A stretch of DNA of 64,000 nt, taken from assembly GCF_003589595.1 (NCBI RefSeq), contig NW_020654810.1:11401543-11465542 (forward strand), read 5' to 3'. This document shows positions 33,766-42,300 of the stretch, piece by piece. The notes beneath the pieces are model-generated. The model saw only the letters and a list, made by a program, of their open reading frames with translations. It did not search any database and had not been told where the DNA came from. The stretch is from Hyposmocoma kahamanoa. Lineage: Eukaryota > Arthropoda > Insecta > Lepidoptera > Cosmopterigidae. The translations under genes and the position numbers were made by a program. Each line of letters begins with the position of its first letter. The first letter of the stretch is position 1.

Positions 33766-36700
33766 CTGAAAATTACAAATTTATAAATGTTGGATCGGTA
33801 GACAGAAAACAAAAGTGCATGATAAATACAAAATTAAATAGTATTAAGGAAACATCATTAAACACACGCTAATAACCGCCTGATAAGTTTTAGTCATCTA
33901 AATTTAATAAAGGTAATTACTTTTATAGAAACGAAGCTACTCTACAAAAATATCATGAATGGTTATATATCATTAAGTAAGATATGTACCCTTAACAGTT
34001 TTCCACCCTTCTGAGTTTTTATTATGGAAGCCCAAATGGACAGCGCCAGACATGAAGTCCCCAGTAACCTTATTCTTCGGCGCGTCAGCAGTCATTTTGA
34101 CCAGATAGTCTGCTTCCGCTTGACTTTCAATTATGGCAAGGTACGACTGTTCAGCACTGCAAGTTGTGCTTGCTTCAGTCCAATTCTTCGGAGTCAAATG
34201 GAACTTGTAGCATTTTCTAAATTGTTGTTCAAATTTGTAATCTGAAATATTTTTATACACTAAAATTATTGCGTTAACCACGTCATTTTAATTTGTTAAT
34301 ATATACACTGCGAATCGAAAAGTGAAAGAAATTTGCTAACTACTGTTAGTAACGACCATTGATTTCAAAATTTGGTACTTAGTTATATCCAGCCCAAAAT
34401 ACTAGCACTAATACAGGTGTTAAAACACACTTCTGTGGTTTTACTTTTTAAATGTGCCCAAAAGATTTTCCAAATCTGAACGAGTTACATTATATTGCGG
34501 TGATCTTTTATTTATTGCGGGGCTGTACATTTCATAGTGACTACATTGCTACTCTCCTTGTCATAAACAACGTTATTTTGGTAACTTTCCAGTTATTAAC
34601 CTAAGTAAGTTTCTTTTTTCTATGAAAAATGCCAATTACGCTGATTTTGCTTAACAATAAAACAAACTAAATAAGATATATATAAAAAAACCGGTTAAAA
34701 GGGGTTGTAAACTCGATTTCGCCAAAAATGTTGATAATTGTGTTTATGACAAAGACGGCAGATTGGCAAAATAAAATTTTAATATACTCCACTTAAACAC
34801 AAAACACATTAAACCATATCCATATAAGAACTCATGAAACAAATAAAATTGTTAGTTTTTTTCCGAAATTTATGTACAATGCAGCCGTATTGTATAAACC
34901 GCCGTATTACATTACGGCTAGCCACTTTGCAAAACGTCGCTGTTTTCTGATAACGGTTACCACGTGTTAAGTCGGATTGCAATTCGCCTAAAAAAGTACG
35001 CCGCATTGTAATAGAACGTGATGTTTCACAAAGCCGCTAAGAAATAAAACGAAAAGTGCAAAAAATATATTACTTTTAGGAGTGAAAAAAGTGAAAATGG
35101 TGAATAATGGTGAACAAACGTAACGCAAACAAATTCGATTCTGGTCTGCTTTTTCGTATACTAACCTAATCTAAACTACTGAATAGAGGACCAACCAAGA
35201 TTTGACCTATGTATAATACAATACGGCTGCGACACACTCGTACATAGGGGTCACTTCGTGCGGGCCAAGATTCGAGTTCACATTTGACCGCCGCATTTTG
35301 GATCACCTCATATACATAAGTATATATATAAGTTTCCGGAACTGGCCACTTACATAAACAATATTTAAAAAGTAATTACAACATTTGAAAATAGAACTCT
35401 TTGGCTGTAGAATACAGTTTGTTTTATCTGACCGTCACTTGTTTTTACATTGTGGCGTCATTTTAGAAATTGGTTGTCTACATCACCATGGATTTAACTC
35501 GTGAAAATTTTCGTAGTATAATTTTCTGCGACTTTAAGTGTAATTTAACAGCTCAGCGGAGCTTCGGTCGGCATCAAACTGGTTTTGACGATGAAGTACC
35601 ATGCAAGACGACTATTTATGGCTGGTTTGCAGAAATCAAACGCGGTCGTGTGAAACTCAGTGACGAATTTCATGATGGTCGCCCGTCCACTCCTGTGAAC
35701 AACAAAACCACCGATGCTGTGCGCCGTATGATCAAAACAGACCGGCATGTGGCATACCATGAGATACAGGCATCTTTAGGCATAGGCATGAGTCAAATAC
35801 AATCAATACTACACAAACATTTGGGTGTGAAAAAGCTGTGCTCTCGGTAGATCCCACACAATTTGACTGAGGCTCATAAAACGGATCGCGTCACTTGGTG
35901 CAATGCCATTCTTACCAGATTCTATGTAGGGGCGTCAAATTTGGTGTGATATATAGTAATAGGTGACGAAACATGGATTTATAATTACGATCCCAAAACA
36001 AAACAGCAATTGAGCGTATGGGTCTTTCGAGATGAGCCGAAACCAACGAAAGTGGCGCGCGTGCAAAGTGTCTCTAAGCGGATGATTGCTTCTTTTTTTA
36101 ATAAAACTGGGCACGTGGCTACTCTTGTTTTGGAGAATTGTTGTACCGTGAATAGTGATTGTTACACGACCGTTTGTTTGCCGGTAATTATTGACAAACT
36201 CCGTAAAAATAACCGTAAACGCCGTATCATCTTGCACCACGATAATGACAGTTCTCACAAGGCCAGACAGACAAATGAATTTTTGAAGGTGAACAACGCT
36301 GACCTTATGAGCCCTCACGCGTACAGTCCCGACTTGGCACCTTGTGACTTTTATTTATTTCCAAAAATTAAGAACCAGTTACACGGTCAACGATTTTTAT
36401 CACCTGAAGAGGCTGTGACTGTGTGGTGGGCTGTGAGGTGTATGAAAAATATGTTTCAGAGATTGTCACGGAGGAGTGGCATAAATGTTTTCAAAATTGG
36501 TTAACTCGTATGAAAAAGTGCATTAATGCTAACGGAGAATATTTTGAGAAACAATAAATTCATTTCTGACCATTTATAGTATTTTTTTCTTATTCATTCC
36601 GGAAACTTATAAAGCGCCCCACGCATTTGTTTTTAAATATTTATAGGATTTAACGCACCTTTGTTTGGCATATCGCAGTCGAAATTCCACTCGAGATCAG

Positions 36701-39287
36701 CGAACATTTTCTTACATATGAAAGGGTATTTCCTGTCACAGCGTTCATCGTTCAATCTTCCATCTCTATCCGAGACAACACAAACTTCCTGCTCATCTTG
36801 TTCGTTAGGTTCTCCTGGCGCCCAGTTTTTGTATACATCGTCTAATGGTTGGCCTGGAAATGTTCCAATAGATTAATCTGTTTTGTTTCTTATAATTTCG
36901 AGCGCGATTAAAAAACAAACACACATAGATTTACGTAGGTAAGTCTGGCATCGTTGAGTGCCTAATAATTACGATTTGATTCGAATAAAATATTCAAAAC
37001 ATCTTCTAGTTGTGTCATCAACTTTTTTTTTCCTAAGTGCAATGTAAGTAAACTGAGAGTTCCCAATGTATTTGGATTATGTAGTTAAAACGTGCCACTC
37101 AGGACTTTAAATCGCAAAGATCTAAGGGGCACTGGTAGGTACTGCTCTCGTCGCCTTGAGACATATTATGTTAACAAGCCATGTGGCCAGTAATTTCACC
37201 TGCACCCTTTTCCTTCCAAACCGGAACACAGTGTTACTCACATTACTACTTGGCGGCCGAAATAGGTATTGTGGCAGTATCCCGAACTCTACGGCTACTA
37301 AATAGCTTGTACGGTTATTAGTTTATTGACGTCCATATAGTTTTTTTTAATACCAAGTGACGGGACGAAAAAGTCGTACGCCAGATGGTAAACGACACAC
37401 CTGCCTATAATAATTGCACTGCCGCTCAGAGCTTCAAATCGCAAAGATCTGAGGGGCACTGCCACTGCGCCCGTCGCCCTGAGACATAAGTTGACAAGTC
37501 CCATGTGCCTGTAATGTTACCAACACCTCTACCATTCAAAACGAAGTGCTCAAATTGCTGCTTGGCGGCAGAAATAGGTAAGGTGGCAGTACTTCTCTGG
37601 ACGAACTCTTTCACATGGAGCTTTATTGCTCCTATATTATAATTTATCCCATGAGAAGTTTTTTAACTATACATGTTTATTCATTGTGTACGTAATAAGG
37701 AAAACCAAAAACAGGTCAACAATATGCGCAGAAAAAATACGGTTCAATTTAATGCTAACTTAGTTAGTAATAAGCAATTTAATTTTAAATAAAGTATACA
37801 ATATCATCAATATAAAAAAATCGGCATACAGTATTTTAGGCTAACTTCCAACTTAGATAAGTGCAACGGAAGAAAAAACGAAAAAACGTGCCAGTTGGAA
37901 GTGTAACAATAGGATGCTAGACTCGTGAGAGGAGATGCGTACGCTAAAAACTGACCGTCAATTGTTTCAAACACATCTTTAGCAATGGCTTTTGTAAAGC
38001 CAACAAACATCAAATTGAACGGCTGTGTTTCAGTCGAAAGGCGGATGACAGCCTCGGCCTCATTAGCGTCCTGTGGGTAGAACAATTTGGCTCCTTCCAT
38101 GGCACAACGAACTTTGGCTTCCCCCCATGTCCGAGGTACCGTGTGGATTTTATAGAAATTATCTGTCGATAGCAAATAGGTATAGTCCTTCCGGAAAAAC
38201 CGCTTGCTCACTTGACAATCTAGAAACAAATTTAGATACGTAAAGTGTAATAGATAAAGATTATTTTAAACTAACTAAAAATTATACTGAATTGCCGCAT
38301 TTAAATTGTAAAATAGATATCGCAAACAAATATTCATTTCAAAAGGAATTTTTGTGCTGCCTATAATAAGGCTGTCTGTTGTACTTTATCTTATTGTGTT
38401 ATATTTTTATTAGGTACTGTTGTCTGTTATCATTGTTATATTCTAAGTGCAATGAACAATATTTCGTTCATCCTTTTTGTATAGAAACCAACTGTTTGAT
38501 TATTCTGTAGGTACACTTATATTTCTCTTAGTAGGATCACGCATCCATGGTTATTGCAAAATAACCACTAAACTCTTTTCCATAGGATAATAAATCCTCA
38601 TCGTTGAAAATAGCAGTAATACAGACAGAGTAATAAAAGTAACCATATAGAGCCAAAACGTAGAATTTTAGAAGTTATCTAGAAACATTTTATGGTATGT
38701 TACTTTATTCTATTAATATTATATATTAGATGATCAAACGAACTTCTTGAAGTGAAGTTCGATCACTATTATATGAGTCGCTTCATTCGAAGATATAATA
38801 TTTAACCAGGTAGTTCCCTTAACTTGCTAGGCAACATCGCACGGTTTTTAGGGGAAAAACACTTTGACACTCCCTACCAGGCATCAACCGCCATTTTCTA
38901 TCCTCATTCCTTTTAGAGTGGGAACCGAAACTTATTTGGGAGTTTCAGAATCTTTACTTCTGATATGGCGATGTCAAGGGAGGGAGGGTGTTGATTATAT
39001 CTTCGAATGAAGCGACTCACATAATAGTGATCGAACTTCACTTCAAGAAGTTCGTTTGATCATCTATTATATTTCGTCGCTTCATTCTCGATATAGTATT
39101 TAACCAGGTAGAGTTTTAGAGTACTCAGTTTTGCTTCTAGTTGATTTTATGTAAATTAAAAACCAGAGGTTTAATCGATAACTATATTATATTTTTATTA
39201 AAAATATATGTAGATATGAACATATAACGGTTTTTCTCCTGAGATCACAATCATAACAATTTTTAAATCGTACAATCATATAATAAT

Positions 39288-39320
<33 letters not shown>

Positions 39321-42300
39321 TTTAGAACAGTATAATTTGCCGTTTTATTATGCTGTAAGCAAATGGTTCTTGTGAACGTGTGTTCGTCTTCAGTAAGTAT
39401 TAGTCTATTATAAAATGTAGTAAAGGATGTGAGACGTCGGAGTCCAACTCGCAGCCTTGCGCATGAGCTCTATCGATACCTCAGCCGCGCGCGCGGCCGG
39501 CGTGGAAGCGTACCGCGTGCTACACTCGCCGAAAACTGCTGTGTCCACACCCGCCGCGCCGCATCCAACACCTGCCGTACACATCGGCTCACGGTCTGAC
39601 TCATGGGTACTCTGTGGGGTGCTCTATGTGTCAGCAAGAGCGTTTCCTGTTTCCTGTCTTTGTTTGTGTTACCAAAATATAATGTATGAAAACTGCGACA
39701 AGCCAAATACTTATACCCTCCCCAAAATATGGAAAATTTAATGTGGCCTGTACGCGACCAGGCGCAGATGTTTTGATTAAATTAGGTATTACAATTTTAA
39801 TCGGAATATCTGATATTTGTATGTTTTTCATTTTAATCAATGCCAGTTTGTACGCGGTGTGCAGTACAAAGTGCAAGGAAAAACAAGTTTTTTCGTAAGT
39901 TTTTCATGAGTAAGTTCTGTGTTGGGAAACCACGTTGAAACTAATGCGAGAACGACTTGGGGATTCCAAGTATTGCTTCACTTTGGTGCACTGGGTTTCA
40001 ATCTAAATGCCCTTAAGTAATCTTTTTATGCGGGCGTCTGAGCCTGTTTCAGACTATAAAGAGATAAAGCCGACTGTTATTATTGCAAAATTCCCACCAG
40101 AGCTTTAGGGACACATTATCTTGTCGAATTGTATTTTGAGCAAGAGAAGCTAGGGTAAAATCATCGCCTCTTGTGGGACTCCGCGGGAGGCGAAGGGGAC
40201 GCTGATAACGGCAGAAAGGGTAAGCCTGGTGTGCAGTCCATAAAGCCGCCTGCAATAAGATTTAATAATATTCGCTTGAGTTAAAATATATCACGTGGGA
40301 CACCGACAGGCTTTGCAGCAGGAGGAACCATGGCTGGGAAGGCCAATATGGAAAACCAAGAGTACCATTTGCTTGGACATTAATAATTTTGCGTATACAT
40401 TTCAATAATAAAAAGAAGTTGTCCGAGTCAAGCATTTCCCCGCCCCTTGGCTCACGCCAGATATCAAGGAGGTTATGGAGAGGCGCAACAGAGCACGTAT
40501 CAGATTGCGGAAGAATCCAACCGAAATCAATAGTGGGTCCTACATCGAGTTACGTAATCGCTGCAACAAGCTCTGTAGGAACGCCAGGCGTAAACATATT
40601 CACTCCACTATCGAAGGTTGTCCGCATACTAAGATATGGAAATATTTGAAGTCACTGGGTATCGGTAAAGCTGATCATGTCTTTCCCTTCAATGTCGATC
40701 TTAACGCGCTGAACGACTACTTTGCATCTTCCCCAGTATGTTTAGATTCTGTCATAAAATCGCGAACTTTATCTGTCCTGGCCAATGCACCTTGTCTTGC
40801 TTCAGAGTCTTTTGATTTTGGGAAGGTTACGACAGCAGATGTGTTGAAAACACTTAAGTCTGTCACCACGAAGGCTGTTGGTAATGACGGTTTAAGTCTT
40901 GATATGATCACTCCAATACAGGACCTAGTAGCTCATATCCTAGCTCATATCCTCAATCTTTCCCTTTCCAGTGGTGTGTTTCCCACTGTATGGAAACAAG
41001 CCCATGTAATTCCTCTCCCTAAAAAATCAAATCCTTCTTCTTTCTCCCATTACCGCCCTATCTCCATACTTCCTGTATTGTCCAAAATCCTTGAGCACTA
41101 TGTCCATAATCGACTCACTGACCACCTCCTACGTTACGATATTTTCAACCATCTGCAGTCTAGTTTTCGAGCGGGCCATAGCACGGTTTCTGCTCTGGTG
41201 AAAATCACTGACGACATTCGTCTCAATATAGAAAATAAAAAAGTTACTGTCCTCACTTTATTGGATTTCAGCAGTACTTTCAGTACTGTTGATTTTAATT
41301 TGCTTCTTGCTGTGCTTAGAACTTTAAATCTACCTCCCTTAGCCGAATCCTGGTTTCGTTCGTATTTGTTTGGTCGTTCCCAGCTCGTAAAGACCGGTGA
41401 CATGCACTCGGACTGGTGTAGCCTTACGGCTGGCGTTCCGCAGGGTGGGGTTTTATCACCTATACTTTTTTCCGTCTTTATCGGTGGAATTAGGTATATC
41501 ATCACTCACGTCTTCTTTCCATCTCTATGCCGATGACCTTCAAATCTATACTGCAGGCCGTCTTGAAGATGTAGTTACTGCTATCGGAACATTGAATTCC
41601 GACCTACAAAAGGTTTCGGTATAGGCTAAGAACTACGGACTTCTTTTAAATGCACAAAAGTCCCAGGCCATAATTATTGGCAGTCGCCATTCCATCTCCA
41701 AGTTTGAGTCTATGGTGATGCCCAATTTAGTTTTGAATGACACCATTATTTCTTTTTCCATTTCAGTTAAAAATTTGGGCATCATAATGGATCAGACACT
41801 TTCTTGGTCGGAGCATGTCGCCGATGTAAGTCGTAAAATCTTTGCATCACTTCATTCCCTCAAGCGGATGCAGTACTTTCTTCCTCTGTCTACCAAATTT
41901 ATGCTCATACGCACTCTTCTTTTTCCTATTCTGGACTATGGTGACGTCTCCTATCTTGATCTTTCGGAGGACCTTCTTAATAAATTGGAGCGGCTGCAAA
42001 ATCAATGTATCAGATTTGTGTTTGGATTGAAAAAGTACCACTACATTTCCAAGTTTAGAGATGAGTTGAAGTTGTTGCCTATTCGTTTACGTAGAAATGC
42101 TCACATTTTATGCTTCCTCTATAAAATCCTGTTCCATCCCACTTCACCTAGCTATCTACGTGAGCGTTTTCAATACCGTCAGGCTATGGGTGACCGCTTG
42201 CGTTCTGGCATTAATTTGTCCCTCGTCCTTCCACAACACAGTTCCCAAAAATATTTGAACTCGTTCACAGTAAATGCTGCCCGTATGTGGAACCTTCTCC

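Noticed and set aside
33973..34281. Stand-alone short lectin genes suggested by single open frames
   Set aside because: The frames are single exons; acceptor and donor phases join them into dual-CRD genes.
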